Assembly (NCBI RefSeq): GCF_013170845.1
Contig: NZ_CP033367.1
Coordinates: 4,899,001-4,963,000 of the forward strand
Length of the DNA: 64,000 bases
Reading direction: 5' to 3'
Source: Mesorhizobium loti R88b
Lineage (GTDB): Bacteria; Pseudomonadota; Alphaproteobacteria; Rhizobiales; Rhizobiaceae
Below are positions 19,875 through 29,549 of the stretch, piece after piece (position 1 is the first letter of the stretch; each line of letters starts with the position of its first letter). The position numbers and the translations under genes were made by a program. The notes under the pieces were generated by a model. It was given only the letters and a program-made list of their open reading frames with translations, had not been told where the DNA came from and did no database searches.

Positions 19875-20663
19875 ATGTCGTCACCCGAACCGATCAAATT
19901 CACCGACGGCGCGGCTTACGAGCGCTTCATGGCTCCCTGGAGCCGATCCGCCGGGGCTTTGTTCCTCGACTGGCTGGCGCCGGACTCCGGACGGGCCTGG
20001 GTTGATGTCGGTGCCGGCAACGGCGCGTTCACTGAGCTCATTCTAGCGAAGTCCGCCCCTTCGTCCGTTTGCGCGATCGATCCCTCCGACGCGCAGATTG
20101 CAACTGCTCGGCAAAAAATCTCGGCAAAGCAGGTCGAGCTGTCGATTGGCGATGCGATGGCCCTTCCCTACGACGCCAACCGCTTCGACGTCGCGGTGAT
20201 GGCGCTGGTGTTGTTCTTCGTCCCCGACCCGCGCAAGGGCGCCTCGGAAATGCTCCGCGTCACCAAGCCCGGCGGCATTGTCGCGTCCTACACCTGGGAC
20301 GTCATGCGCGGCGGCACCCCTACGCAGCATTTGTGGGAGGAGATGGACGCGATGGGCAAACCGGCCGCACGTCCGCCGAGCGCGGAGGTCTCGCGTTTCG
20401 CGGCGCTGAAGGCGCTTTGGGCGGAGCTCGGCATCCGCGATGTCGAGACGCGCGAGCTTGTCGTCGAACGCACCTTCGCTGACTTCGACGATTATTGGCT
20501 ATCCATGGTCGTGAGCAGCCCGAGCGGAATCGTCGGGAAGCTGTCGGATGCGGAGAACGCGGAGCTGAAACGCCGACTAAAGGACAGACTGCCGGCAAGC
20601 GCCACGGGAGCGATCACGGTTCACGCCTGGTCGACGGCGATCAAGGGGCGAAAGGCTGCTTAA
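19875..20663 (+). CDS. class I SAM-dependent methyltransferase
   Basis: The 262-residue protein has motif I VDVGAGNGAFTELIL, an acidic strand-2 end (CAIDPSD), GDAMALPYDANRFDVAV (motif II region) and LRVTKPGGIVASYTWD (motif III), the Methyltransf_11/UbiE-like layout. The substrate is unknown. It follows AGGGGAG. It lies between a broken and an intact copy of the same MFS 3' end, so it was probably inserted, or left behind, by recombination at this site. Confidence 0.85.
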   Translation: MSSPEPIKFTDGAAYERFMAPWSRSAGALFLDWLAPDSGRAWVDVGAGNGAFTELILAKSAPSSVCAIDPSDAQIATARQKISAKQVELSIGDAMALPYDANRFDVAVMALVLFFVPDPRKGASEMLRVTKPGGIVASYTWDVMRGGTPTQHLWEEMDAMGKPAARPPSAEVSRFAALKALWAELGIRDVETRELVVERTFADFDDYWLSMVVSSPSGIVGKLSDAENAELKRRLKDRLPASATGAITVHAWSTAIKGRKAA

Positions 20664-20762
20664 TGCGTGCGGCGCCTTACGTCGCTGCTTTCTTCTTCGC
20701 CTTCGGCTGACCGGCTTCGGTGCAACCGGCGCTTCCGGCGTGCTCGCAGTTTCGGACAATCG

Positions 20763-20788
20763 AAAAGGCCGCCTCCGGGCGGCCTTTT
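20763..20788. terminator. intrinsic terminator after MFS gene
   Basis: The same 11-base stem as at 19505-19530 (AAAAGGCCGCC / GGCGGCCTTTT) lies 15 bases beyond the MFS stop codon. It can act on both strands. Just before it (20664-20762), the minus strand holds a short remnant reading KAKKKAAT then stop, of unknown origin. Confidence 0.85.
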
Positions 20789-20802
20789 TGCATGGCGAAT
20801 TC

Positions 20803-22185
20803 CTATCCGGCGGAATGATCGGCGTCGCGGTTGAACAGGAATGCGCAGACTGCCGCGAACCCCACGGCGAGAGCGGAGGCAAGGAAAGCAATCTGCATGC
20901 CCTGGATCGTGCCCAGCGCCAAAGCCGAGCCGAACAACGCAACGCCGATCGCTCCACCCGATTGGCGCACTGTATTGAGCACGCCCGAAGCTGTTCCCGA
21001 CATCGCCGTCGGCACGGACGACAACAGCGCCGTGGTCATGGCGGGTACGGCGAGACCGATGCCGATCGGCAGGAAGAGCAGCCGCCACAGCAGCGACAGG
21101 TAGGATGTATCGGCCTGGATCAGCGCCATCAGGCCGAAACCGACCGCACCGAGAAGCAGGCCGATCGCCATCGGCAAGCGTGAGCCATAGGTCGCCGCGA
21201 TTCGTCCGGCGGCGACATTCGACACCGTGACCGCCGCCATGAAGGGCAGGAAGGCGAGCCCGGTCATCTCGGGCGAAAAATGCCTCTCCTTCTGGAAATA
21301 AAGGCTGAGCATGAAGATCGTGCCATAAAGCGTCAGGTTGACCGCCAGCCCGACGAGGCTCGTCACCGCCGGGATGCGGCTGGCAAACAGCTTTAGCGGA
21401 AACATCGGCGCCTTGCTCCGGCTCTCGACCAGCAAGAACAGGCTTCCAGCCACCACCGCCAGGATCAATCCGCCAATGACCGGCAATGAAGTCCAGCCCG
21501 ACGAGCCGGTTTCGATGAAGGCGCCGGTCAGCGAAAACAGTGTCATCACGACAAGCCCCTGCCCCGCCCAGTCGATCGGCAGTTTCTCGGCCTTGGGCGG
21601 CGTCTCCTCCAGAAACCGGTACGCCATCCAGATGGCGAGAGCGCCCAAATTGACCAGGAAGATGCTGGCCCAGCCGAGCGACGCGACCATGAAACCGCCA
21701 AGCACCGGCCCGGCCGACAGTGCGATGCCGCCCGCCGCCGTCCACAGGCCGACGGCACGCGCCCGGCGCGGTTTGTCCGACGCATAGGCGCGGTTGAGCA
21801 GCGCCAGCGAACACGGCATCAGCAAGGCGGCACCCGCACCCTGCACGGCGCGCGCCGCGATCAGCACCCAGGCACTCCCAGCCAAGCCGCAGACCAGCGA
21901 AGCGACGCTAAACAGCGCCATGCCGCCGACGAATACACGGCGGGCGCCGATCCTGTCACCGAGCGCGCCGCCGGCAAGCAGCAGCGAGGCGAAGGCAAGC
22001 GTGTAGGCGTCCACCACCCATTGCAGGCCGCCTATGCCCATCGAGAGTGCGGCGCCGATCCTGTTCAGCGCTACATTGACGATGGAGACATCGAGCTGCA
22101 CCACCACGAAACCGAGACTGGTCGCGGCGACGGTGGCGGCATAGGCGATGTTGGCGGGGCGCTTGAAAACCAAGGTGTTGGACAT
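20803..22185 (-). CDS. MFS drug exporter, DHA2 (EmrB/QacA) type
   Basis: The 460-residue inner-membrane protein has about 14 hydrophobic helices. Motif A appears as GGALGDRIGARRVFVGG and motif C as GGIALSAGPVLGGFM. QLDVSIVNVAL in helix 1 is typical of DHA2 proton-driven multidrug exporters. No regulator or periplasmic adaptor gene lies beside it, so the substrate is open. A broken copy of its last 54 codons is at 19545-19741. Confidence 0.88.
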   Translation of the reverse strand: MSNTLVFKRPANIAYAATVAATSLGFVVVQLDVSIVNVALNRIGAALSMGIGGLQWVVDAYTLAFASLLLAGGALGDRIGARRVFVGGMALFSVASLVCGLAGSAWVLIAARAVQGAGAALLMPCSLALLNRAYASDKPRRARAVGLWTAAGGIALSAGPVLGGFMVASLGWASIFLVNLGALAIWMAYRFLEETPPKAEKLPIDWAGQGLVVMTLFSLTGAFIETGSSGWTSLPVIGGLILAVVAGSLFLLVESRSKAPMFPLKLFASRIPAVTSLVGLAVNLTLYGTIFMLSLYFQKERHFSPEMTGLAFLPFMAAVTVSNVAAGRIAATYGSRLPMAIGLLLGAVGFGLMALIQADTSYLSLLWRLLFLPIGIGLAVPAMTTALLSSVPTAMSGTASGVLNTVRQSGGAIGVALFGSALALGTIQGMQIAFLASALAVGFAAVCAFLFNRDADHSAG

Positions 22186-22273
22186 GGCCTGTGGGTAACG
22201 GGTTCACCCTGACACCGTTCCGTCAGGAGACACTGCCCCGCGACAATTTGCCGGAACCTCCAGTGGCGGCAAA

Positions 22274-23326
22274 TCAATTGATGCTGGCCGTCGCCGCCGG
22301 TTCGGAGTGCTGCTCGGCATAAGGCACGCGATAACCGTTCGCCGCCAGCCAGTCGATGGCCGCCTTCGGCTCGTCGGTCTGGATGATGGTGGCGCCCCGA
22401 TCGACCCAGAAACCCCAGGCTTCGTGCGGCAGGCTGGCCTGCACCGCGAGTTCGTCGCCACGGCCACCGGCCAGGAAGCCGCCCGGCTTGTTGACGATGG
22501 CGTAGGTGTCGGCCCAGATATGCCAGTTGCCGCGCACGGCGGCCGCGCGCATGCGCGTGCTGAACAGCGGCCCGCCGGTTTCGGTCAGCGTCTCGGCGCC
22601 CGCCCGCCAGTTGATCAGCTCGATCGCGCGCGGCGCAAAAGCGTGGTCGACCGTCTCGGCGAAACCGGCATCATGCACCGCATCGTCGGCGAGGATCGGC
22701 ATGAACTGGACACCGGCGCCGATCGCAGCCATGGCTGCCTGCACCGTGGTGATCCTGGCCTGGTTCCACAGATTTTCCTTGACGATGACCTGGTCGGCTA
22801 TGTCGAGATCACGCGCCACCGCGATCATGCCCGGGAGGTCGCCGACCTCGAGCTTGTTGTCGAGATTGATGAGGATCCTGTCCCTTGTCGCCATCAGCAT
22901 TTCGCGCAGCGTCGAGATCCTCTCACTGGTGACGGCGTGGGTGCCCTCGATCACCAGCCGGCATGTCCTGAGTTCGGCCAGCGTGTACTTCACCACCTCG
23001 CCCTTGCAGGTCGTGGTGCGGTCGAGCCAGCTGTCATGCATGACAACGAACTCGCCGTCCTTCGAGCGCCTGATATCGACCTCGACGATCTCGGCGCCCA
23101 TGGCGATCGAGCCTTCGACGGCGGCAAGCGAATTTTCCGCATAAAGCGTCTTGCCGGCCTGCATGCTGCCAGCGCGATGCGCGGCCACCATGACATGGTC
23201 GCGCCACTGGTTGGCATGCTCGAAGCGATCGAGAATCTGCCTGGCGCGGGTTTCACCGGCGATGGCCTGACTGGAGACGGCCGCGAGTGCCGCGCAAAGC
23301 AGGAGGCTCAGCCAAGGGGTCCGCAT
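22274..23326 (-). CDS. periplasmic glycerophosphodiester phosphodiesterase family protein
   Basis: The 350-residue protein has a signal peptide (LSLLLCAALAAVSSQAIA, cleaved near residue 23) and a GDPD TIM-barrel: MVAAHRAGS (first catalytic His), YAENSLAAVEGSIAMGAEIV and EVDIRRSKDGEFVVMHD (metal and second His). Members split glycerophosphodiesters to an alcohol and glycerol 3-phosphate. ATG 23326 is used rather than a TTG one codon upstream. It stands alone, 88 bases from the MFS gene. Confidence 0.87.
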   Translation of the reverse strand: MRTPWLSLLLCAALAAVSSQAIAGETRARQILDRFEHANQWRDHVMVAAHRAGSMQAGKTLYAENSLAAVEGSIAMGAEIVEVDIRRSKDGEFVVMHDSWLDRTTTCKGEVVKYTLAELRTCRLVIEGTHAVTSERISTLREMLMATRDRILINLDNKLEVGDLPGMIAVARDLDIADQVIVKENLWNQARITTVQAAMAAIGAGVQFMPILADDAVHDAGFAETVDHAFAPRAIELINWRAGAETLTETGGPLFSTRMRAAAVRGNWHIWADTYAIVNKPGGFLAGGRGDELAVQASLPHEAWGFWVDRGATIIQTDEPKAAIDWLAANGYRVPYAEQHSEPAATASIN

Positions 23327-23421
23327 CAAGAATCGCTCCGTTCCGGATTGGGCCGGAATAGGCGACCCCCGTGACGGCCACGTGAACGAAGCCGGCTAGT
23401 GGTCGGTCGCAGAAGCGTTCG

Positions 23422-24630
23422 TCAGATGCGTTTCGAGAGCCGGCGGAACCAGGCCATTGCAGGCATTTCGACCAGGCGCCAGGTGATCCACGAGGCGGCG
23501 ATGGTGGCAGCGAGCATCAGGATGATCGCCACGGTCCCGGTCCAGCCGGCGCCGAAGCCGGTCGCGGGCTGGCCGCGGAGCGTGAAATCGCCGATCAAGC
23601 CAAGGCCGAGCTTGCGCTCGACGAGCCCGGCGACGTTGATCAGGCGCGCCTGGACGAAGATGTGGACCATGTAGATCGAATAAGACAGCGCGCCGAGTGT
23701 CAGCATGAATGGCGTCCTCAACAGAGCGCTGATCCAGCCGCCTTCATGGGCAAAGAGAAACAGAGCCAGCGCAAACACCAGGGGTGCGGCGATGCCGAAA
23801 TCATTGCTGCCCGCCAGCGAGACGAAAAACACGATGACCGCCACCATGACGATTTCGGCAAGCGTCCAGCTCAGCAGTGGGCCGCTCCTGGCAAGGAGCT
23901 GTCGCGCCCCTGCAATGGAATCATGCTGAAACCAGGCCAGCAGGGCACCGAGCGAGAAACCGTAGAGGCAGCGGATGAAGCCGAAATCGTAGGACACGTC
24001 CATATGATGCGTGGAGAAGCCGAGCAGGAACAGCGGCGCGGTGACGGCGGCGGCGACGAACCATACCCAGGCGCGCGCCCCGGCGACGAAGACCACACCG
24101 GCGAACAGGAGATAAGCGAAGAACTCCGCCGAAATGCTCCAGCTCGGCGCATTCCAGGTCAAGTGATCCTCGAACCCAACACCCTGCAGCAGGAGCAGAT
24201 TGGCAAGCAGGCTCTTGAGATCGAAACCGCCGGTGAAGGGGGCGGCGCCGGTGCCGTGCAGTTGCGGCAGCACCACCCGCAGCAGTTCGAATCCTGCAAA
24301 GGCTGCAAGCATCAAGAGATGCAGCGGGTAGATACGACCGAAACGCACCAGCGCGAAGCGGGCGACCTCTTCCGGCTGGCTCAGCCGATTGCCGTAGCTG
24401 CTGGCGATGACGAAGCCGGAAAGGACGAAGAAGAAGTCGACGAACAGATAGGACGAACCGATGAAGCTGCTTTGCGAGATCGCGGAAGCGGTCGGGAAAT
24501 GAAACAGCGCGACCAGCAGCGCGCAGATGCCGCGCCACGAATCGAGAACCTGGAAGCGTTCGCCCGCGATCGTGCCGGTGTGGGTCGACACCACGGCATG
24601 GGACGGATTAAGAAACGCGGTCTGCGTCAT
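23422..24630 (-). CDS. acyltransferase 3 (OafA/YrhL-type) membrane protein
   Basis: The 402-residue protein has about 10 membrane helices and the acyltransferase-3 signatures: LDSWRGICALLVALFHF (catalytic His), FFFVLSGFVIASSYGNR, FGRIYPLH and WSISAEFFAYLLF. Such enzymes O-acetylate or O-succinylate surface polysaccharides, peptidoglycan or lipids. ATG 24630 gives the full family length; a much longer open frame upstream lies antisense to the agmatinase gene and is rejected. Divergent from the agmatinase gene. Confidence 0.88.
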   Translation of the reverse strand: MTQTAFLNPSHAVVSTHTGTIAGERFQVLDSWRGICALLVALFHFPTASAISQSSFIGSSYLFVDFFFVLSGFVIASSYGNRLSQPEEVARFALVRFGRIYPLHLLMLAAFAGFELLRVVLPQLHGTGAAPFTGGFDLKSLLANLLLLQGVGFEDHLTWNAPSWSISAEFFAYLLFAGVVFVAGARAWVWFVAAAVTAPLFLLGFSTHHMDVSYDFGFIRCLYGFSLGALLAWFQHDSIAGARQLLARSGPLLSWTLAEIVMVAVIVFFVSLAGSNDFGIAAPLVFALALFLFAHEGGWISALLRTPFMLTLGALSYSIYMVHIFVQARLINVAGLVERKLGLGLIGDFTLRGQPATGFGAGWTGTVAIILMLAATIAASWITWRLVEMPAMAWFRRLSKRI

Positions 24631-24753
24631 GATGATACAAATCCTGTCTTGCCGTGGCACCCGGACGGCGCGATTTCGTCTCGCCAAGCTGTGACTGGCA
24701 TCTTCCGTGCCGGTTCTGTAGTTGTTGCACCCCGATGAAACCGAGGACCAGTA

Positions 24754-25761
24754 ATGGCGACCAAGAACATCGACCATGCCTTCACCGCCCGCTCCAAAAC
24801 CGGCGGCGCCCTTGAGCCGACCTATTCCGGCGCGCTGTCTTTCATGCGGCGCAAATACACCAAGGACGTGAAGGGCGCGGACGCGGTGGTGTGGGGCATT
24901 CCCTTCGACGCCGCCGTCACCAACCGGCCCGGCGCCCGCTTCGGGCCGCAGGCTATCCGCCGTGCCTCGGCGATCCTCGACAATGACCCGCAATACCCGT
25001 TCTCGCGCGATCTGTTCGAACACCTCGCGGTGGTCGACTATGGCGACTGCCTGCTCGACTCGGGCAACCATCAGAAGACGCCAGGCACGATCGAGCGCGA
25101 AGCGGCCAAGATCCTCAAGTCGGGCGCCTTCCTGCTGACGCTCGGTGGCGACCATTTCGTCACCTGGCCGCTGCTCAAGGCGCATGCCGCCATCCACGGA
25201 CCGCTTGCCTTGGTGCAGTTCGACGCGCATCAGGATACCTGGCCTGACGATGGCAAACGCATCGACCACGGCTCCTTCGTCGGCCGCGCCGTAAACGAAG
25301 GCATCATCGACCCCGAACGTTCGATCCAGATCGGCATCCGGACGCACGCGCCGGACACGTTCGGCATCAAGATCCTCTACGGCCACGAAATCGAGGAAAT
25401 GCGCGCGTCCGACATCGCCTACGCCATCGTCGATCGCACCGGCGGCAAGAAGACGTACCTCACCTTCGACATCGATTGTCTCGACCCGGCCTACGCACCG
25501 GGAACCGGTACGCCGGTTGCCGGCGGGCCGTCCTCGGCGAAGATCCTGTCGACGCTGCGCCAGCTCAATCAGGTCGATATTGTCGGCGCCGATGTCGTGG
25601 AGGTTGCGCCGGCCTATGATCACGCCGATATAACGGCCATCGCCGGCTCAATGGTCGCCATGCAGTATCTAGGCTTGCTGGCGGAGCGAAAGGCACGGCA
25701 GGAAGAGATGAACAACGGCCATCACAACGGTGCCGCGGTGAATCACGGTCACGGCATATAG
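24754..25761 (+). CDS. speB: agmatinase/arginase family ureohydrolase
   Basis: The 335-residue protein has all three ureohydrolase Mn-binding signatures: LLTLGGDHFVTWP, QFDAHQDTW and FDIDCLDPAYAPGTGTP. It hydrolyses agmatine (or a related guanidino compound) to putrescine and urea. The His/Asn-rich tail (NNGHHNGAAVNHGHG) is an unusual extension that may bind metal. The start follows GAGGACC. argC follows 30 bases later on the same strand, so co-transcription is possible. Confidence 0.88.
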   Translation: MATKNIDHAFTARSKTGGALEPTYSGALSFMRRKYTKDVKGADAVVWGIPFDAAVTNRPGARFGPQAIRRASAILDNDPQYPFSRDLFEHLAVVDYGDCLLDSGNHQKTPGTIEREAAKILKSGAFLLTLGGDHFVTWPLLKAHAAIHGPLALVQFDAHQDTWPDDGKRIDHGSFVGRAVNEGIIDPERSIQIGIRTHAPDTFGIKILYGHEIEEMRASDIAYAIVDRTGGKKTYLTFDIDCLDPAYAPGTGTPVAGGPSSAKILSTLRQLNQVDIVGADVVEVAPAYDHADITAIAGSMVAMQYLGLLAERKARQEEMNNGHHNGAAVNHGHGI

Positions 25762-25791
25762 TGTTGAAATATCAGGGAATTTGATCAGTCC

Positions 25792-26718
25792 ATGAAACCG
25801 AAAATCTTCATCGATGGCGAGCACGGCACCACCGGTCTCCAAATCCGGGCGCTGCTTGCCGAGCGTGGCGACCTGGAGATCATTTCGATTCCGACCGAGC
25901 GCCGCAAGGAAACCGCGGCGCGCGCCGAATTCCTCAATGCCGCCGATGTCGCGATCCTGTGCCTGCCGGATGATGCGGCAAAGGAGAGTGTCTCGCTGAT
26001 CGCCAACGACACCACCAGGGTCATCGATGCATCGACCGCGCATCGTGTCGCCGAAGGCTGGGCCTATGGCTTCGCCGAAATGGACAAGGATCAGGCGCAG
26101 GCGATCGCCTCGGCCAAGCGCGTCGCCAACCCCGGCTGCTGGCCGCAGGGACCGATCGCAACGCTGCGGCCACTGGTCAGCGCCGGACTGCTGCCGGCCG
26201 ATTTCCCGATCACCGTCAACGGCATTTCGGGCTATTCGGGCGGCGGACGCCCGATGATCGAGGACTATGTCGCCAAGGGCGAGGACGCCTCGGAGTTCCT
26301 GCCCTATGGCCTCAGCCTGCAGCACAAGCACGTGCCGGAACTGCGGGCCTATGCGAAGCTGTCGCATGATCCGATCATGCAGCCGGCGGTCGGCAATTTC
26401 GCGCAAGGCATGATCACCGTGGTGCCGCTGCAGCTCGGCGGCCTCGACCGCGTGCCGACGGGTGCGGAGCTTCATGCGGCCATTGCCGACCATTTCGCCG
26501 CGATCAAGGGCGGTGTGGTCGAGGTGGCCCCCTACGCCCATCTGGAGCGGATGCCGGAGATCGATCCCGAGATCTACAACGGCACCAACCGGATGAAGGT
26601 CTATGTCTTCGCCAACGACAAACGCGCGCAGGCGCTGCTTTTGGCGGTCTACGACAATCTCGGCAAGGGTGCCTCGGGTGCAGCCGTCCAGAACATGGAC
26701 CTGATGCTCGGGCTTTGA
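25792..26718 (+). CDS. argC: N-acetyl-gamma-glutamyl-phosphate reductase, type 2
   Basis: The 308-residue protein is the short (type 2) AGPR found in alphaproteobacteria. It has the NADP loop IDGEHGTTGLQI and the active-site Cys116 in NPGCWPQGP, then NGISGYSGGGR. It reduces N-acetylglutamyl phosphate to the semialdehyde in arginine synthesis. Its stop overlaps the start of the downstream phosphotransferase reading frame by one base (TGATG). Confidence 0.95.
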   Translation: MKPKIFIDGEHGTTGLQIRALLAERGDLEIISIPTERRKETAARAEFLNAADVAILCLPDDAAKESVSLIANDTTRVIDASTAHRVAEGWAYGFAEMDKDQAQAIASAKRVANPGCWPQGPIATLRPLVSAGLLPADFPITVNGISGYSGGGRPMIEDYVAKGEDASEFLPYGLSLQHKHVPELRAYAKLSHDPIMQPAVGNFAQGMITVVPLQLGGLDRVPTGAELHAAIADHFAAIKGGVVEVAPYAHLERMPEIDPEIYNGTNRMKVYVFANDKRAQALLLAVYDNLGKGASGAAVQNMDLMLGL

Positions 26719-27558
26719 TGGACGCACCAGCCTTCCCGGCGCGCTGGAAAGTCAGCGCGCCCGAACTCATTGCCGAAACCTTTTCGAGCCGCATCTGGAA
26801 GGTTGTTCGCCAAGATGGCTCGCCGGCCGTCGTCAAGGCGCTCAAGCCGTTCGACGATGTCGCCGACGAGTTGCGCGGCGAGCATTTCCTGGCTTGGCGG
26901 CGCGGCTCAGGCGCGGTGCGCCTGCTTGGCCGCGACGGCCACTCCATGCTGCTCGAATATGCCGGCGACACCCTGCTTTCGCGGGTTCTCGACGAACAGG
27001 GCGACAACGCCGCGACCACGATCGCGGCGGAGGTGATGGCGCGACTGTTTTTCACCCGGGAAAGACCCCTACCCGCCCGAGCTTCAGCCGCTGAGGGAGC
27101 GATACGTCAGCCTGTTCAGGAATGCCGCGACCGATCGCGATGCCGGCCATGCCAGCCTCTATGTCGAGGCCGCAGCCATCGCCGATCGGCTGCTGGACGA
27201 TCCGCACGACACCAGGCCGCTGCATGGCGACCTCCACCATGACAACATCCTGCATGGGCCGCGCGGCTGGCTGGTGATCGATCCGAAGGGCGTGCTCGGC
27301 GATCCCGGCTTCGACGCCGCCAACATGTTCTACAATCCGCTCGATCGTGACCAACTCTGCCTCGATCCCCTGCGGATCGCGCATATGGCCGAAATCTTTG
27401 GCAGGACGCTTGGGCAGTCGCCGGCAGCGATACTGGACCATGCCATCGCCTATGGCTGCCTGTCCGCGGCCTGGCACCAAGAGGACGACAACGCGGTCGA
27501 GGAAAACCGCGAATTGTCGATCGCCATGGCGATCCGAACGGTGCGGGCCAGCTTCTGA
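26718..27558 (+). pseudogene. frameshifted aminoglycoside phosphotransferase-like kinase
   Basis: The 5' frame starts at ATG 26718 (MDAPAFPARWKVSAPEL) and goes out of frame near 27050. The 3' part, in another frame, holds the kinase catalytic loop LHGDLHHDNIL and the metal motif VIDPKGVLGDPGFDAANM. Removing one T from the run of five at 27048-27052 joins them into about 279 residues, giving ARLFSPGKDPYPPEL across the join. The family is the APH(6)/hydroxyurea-phosphotransferase type. Either a real one-base insertion or a sequencing error in the homopolymer; otherwise nothing looks decayed. Translationally coupled to argC. Confidence 0.85.
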
Positions 27559-27637
27559 TCAAGCAAGGCTATTGGTAAACACTTATTTACCATGTTGGAC
27601 TACTGAGGTGTCTTGGCTCCCACTCCAAGGATTCGTC

Positions 27638-27961
27638 ATGGTCAGCGCAATCTCGGGCTCCTCCTCCGCAGCCCAGTATTCCTCCTCCAGTTCGTCGAGC
27701 AGTGCAGCCCAAGAGGCCGCGCTCGAAAAGCAGATCCAGGACCTCGAAGACCAGGCCAAGGCGATCAAGGATCAGGTTCAAGCGGCCCAGATTCAGCAGG
27801 ATATCGCAACGGCCCAGGCCAAGCTCGACGCGCTCAGGGCCGCCGACGCCGACAAGGCGGCCAAGGCTGCCCAGAGCCAGTCAACGCCATCCGCCGCCGC
27901 TGTGCGCCAGGCGGAATTCGACGGCCAGAAAACCACGCAGTCCAACGAATTCTGGATGTGA
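27638..27961 (+). CDS. small Ser-rich coiled-coil protein
   Basis: The 107-residue protein starts at ATG 27638 after AAGG. It has a Ser-rich N-terminus (SSSSSSSSAAQEA), then a heptad-like Ala/Gln/Lys helix from about residue 25 to 85 (EKQIQDLEDQAKAIKDQVQ), ending with NEFWM. No signal peptide is seen. Similar short proteins occur in rhizobia without known role. It is convergent with the heme A synthase gene. Confidence 0.6.
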   Translation: MVSAISGSSSAAQYSSSSSSSSAAQEAALEKQIQDLEDQAKAIKDQVQAAQIQQDIATAQAKLDALRAADADKAAKAAQSQSTPSAAAVRQAEFDGQKTTQSNEFWM

Positions 27962-27979
27962 CGGACCGATCGCTCGAAA

Positions 27980-29074
27980 TCAACTCCTGAGCGCGATTTC
28001 CTGCGGCAAGCGGTAAGCCCCCTTGGTGCCGCGCCAGTGCGCGGCGGCAAAGCCCAGCACGATCAGCGCAAAACCCTGGTGGGTGAGCGCCATGTGCAGC
28101 GGCACATGCATCAGCAGCGTGCCGATGCCGATCGAGGCCTGCACCAGCACGAGCAGAAACAACAGCGTCGCGCGGCGGGCATGGGTTGATCCCGGCAGGC
28201 GGATCCGTGTCGCGATCATGTGCCAGAGCGCGACGGCGAAGACCGTATAAGCGCCGAGCCTATGGACGAACTGCACCGTCTTCGGGCTCTCGAAGAAGTT
28301 GCGCCATGCCGGCTCGAGGATCAGCAGATCGCCGGGGATGATCTTGCCGTCCATCAGTGGCCAGGTGTTGTAGCTAAGGCCCGCATCAAGCCCCGCGACC
28401 AGGCCGCCGAGATAGATCTGGACCAGCGCCAGCAGCACGATGAAGCCGGCCAGCCTCTGCGTCGAGCGATCTGCCGCCGGCTCGGAATGTGGCGCCAGCC
28501 CACGCGCGACGACCATGGTGGCGGTGAAGATCAGCGCCGCCAGCGTCAGGTGCGTCGCCAGCCGGTACTGGCTGACCGACACACGGTCGACGAGGCCGGA
28601 AGCCACCATCCACCAGCCGATGGCGCCCTGCAGGCCGCCGAGAAGCAGAATGCCGACCAGCTTTGGCCCGAGGCCGCGCTCGATGCGGCGTGTTGCCCAC
28701 AAAACCAGCAGCGGCAAGGCAAAGACCAGGCCAACGCTGCGCGCCAGGATACGGTGTGCCCACTCCCACCAGAAGATCGACTTGAACGCCTCGACGCTCA
28801 TGCCCTTGTTGAGTTCGGTGTATTGCGGAATCTGCTGGTAGCGCTGGAATTCCTCCTGCCACTCGGCGTCGCTGAGCGGCGGGATGACGCCATGGATCGG
28901 CTGCCACTCGGTGATTGACAGGCCGGATTCGGTAAGCCGCGTGGCGCCGCCGACCAGCACCAGCGCAAACAGCACCAGAAGCACGACATAAAGCCAGCCG
29001 CGCACGAGCGCGCGGTTGTGCAGGTCGCGGTCGAGGGCAACGTATGGCGCAGCGGCGGCTGAGATGGCAGCCAT
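27980..29074 (-). CDS. ctaA: heme A synthase (COX15/CtaA)
   Basis: The 364-residue inner-membrane protein has eight predicted helices and the COX15-type conserved histidines in [30 protein letters not shown] and [27 protein letters not shown] is a family signature. It oxidises heme O to heme A for cytochrome oxidase. ATG 29074 ([10 protein letters not shown]) is chosen over an upstream in-frame start. It stands apart from other cytochrome-oxidase genes in this window. Confidence 0.95.
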   Translation of the reverse strand: MAAISAAAAPYVALDRDLHNRALVRGWLYVVLLVLFALVLVGGATRLTESGLSITEWQPIHGVIPPLSDAEWQEEFQRYQQIPQYTELNKGMSVEAFKSIFWWEWAHRILARSVGLVFALPLLVLWATRRIERGLGPKLVGILLLGGLQGAIGWWMVASGLVDRVSVSQYRLATHLTLAALIFTATMVVARGLAPHSEPAADRSTQRLAGFIVLLALVQIYLGGLVAGLDAGLSYNTWPLMDGKIIPGDLLILEPAWRNFFESPKTVQFVHRLGAYTVFAVALWHMIATRIRLPGSTHARRATLLFLLVLVQASIGIGTLLMHVPLHMALTHQGFALIVLGFAAAHWRGTKGAYRLPQEIALRS

Positions 29075-29226
29075 GATCTTGTCCCGGCAGGTTGAGGTTG
29101 CGGATAGGTGAACCATCGCACTGGTGCTGGCAAGACCATCCGACGCGGCACGCCGTCGCGCCTGATGTCGCGGGTTGCGTGCGTCCTGCGTTCGGCCTAA
29201 GCGGTAGCGATCAACGAGGCCAAGCC

Positions 29227-29442
29227 ATGCCCATTCGCCTGAAAAAGCTGATCGGAATGTTCCTTCTGGTGGCGCTGGTCATCATCTATGCGCTGGTCGC
29301 ATCGATCTTCGCTGTCGCGCGGCTGTCGGAATCGGGCGCGTTGGTGCAATTCCTGTTCTTCCTGTTCAGCGGCCTGCTGTGGGTGCTGCCGGCAATGGGC
29401 ATCATCAAGTGGCTGATGCTAGAGCCGCGGGTGAAGCGCTGA
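29227..29442 (+). CDS. DUF2842 small membrane protein
   Basis: The 71-residue protein has a basic start ([10 protein letters not shown]) and two hydrophobic helices (residues 10-30 and 41-63), then EPRVKR. Length and layout match DUF2842, a small alphaproteobacterial family often encoded near COX15, as here, where it is divergent from that gene. The function is unknown. Confidence 0.8.
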   Translation: MPIRLKKLIGMFLLVALVIIYALVASIFAVARLSESGALVQFLFFLFSGLLWVLPAMGIIKWLMLEPRVKR

Positions 29443-29549
29443 AACGGGTTGGGTCGGTTCGCACCGGCCCCCGCGTCAAAAACGCGAATGTGATTCATCG
29501 ACCTGCGAACAAGAGGCTATCCTGACGGCGCTTACCTGGGGAGGCCGGC

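Noticed and set aside
24631..25623. Long upstream extension of the acyltransferase frame
   Set aside because: Lies antisense to the agmatinase gene; family length is met from ATG 24630.
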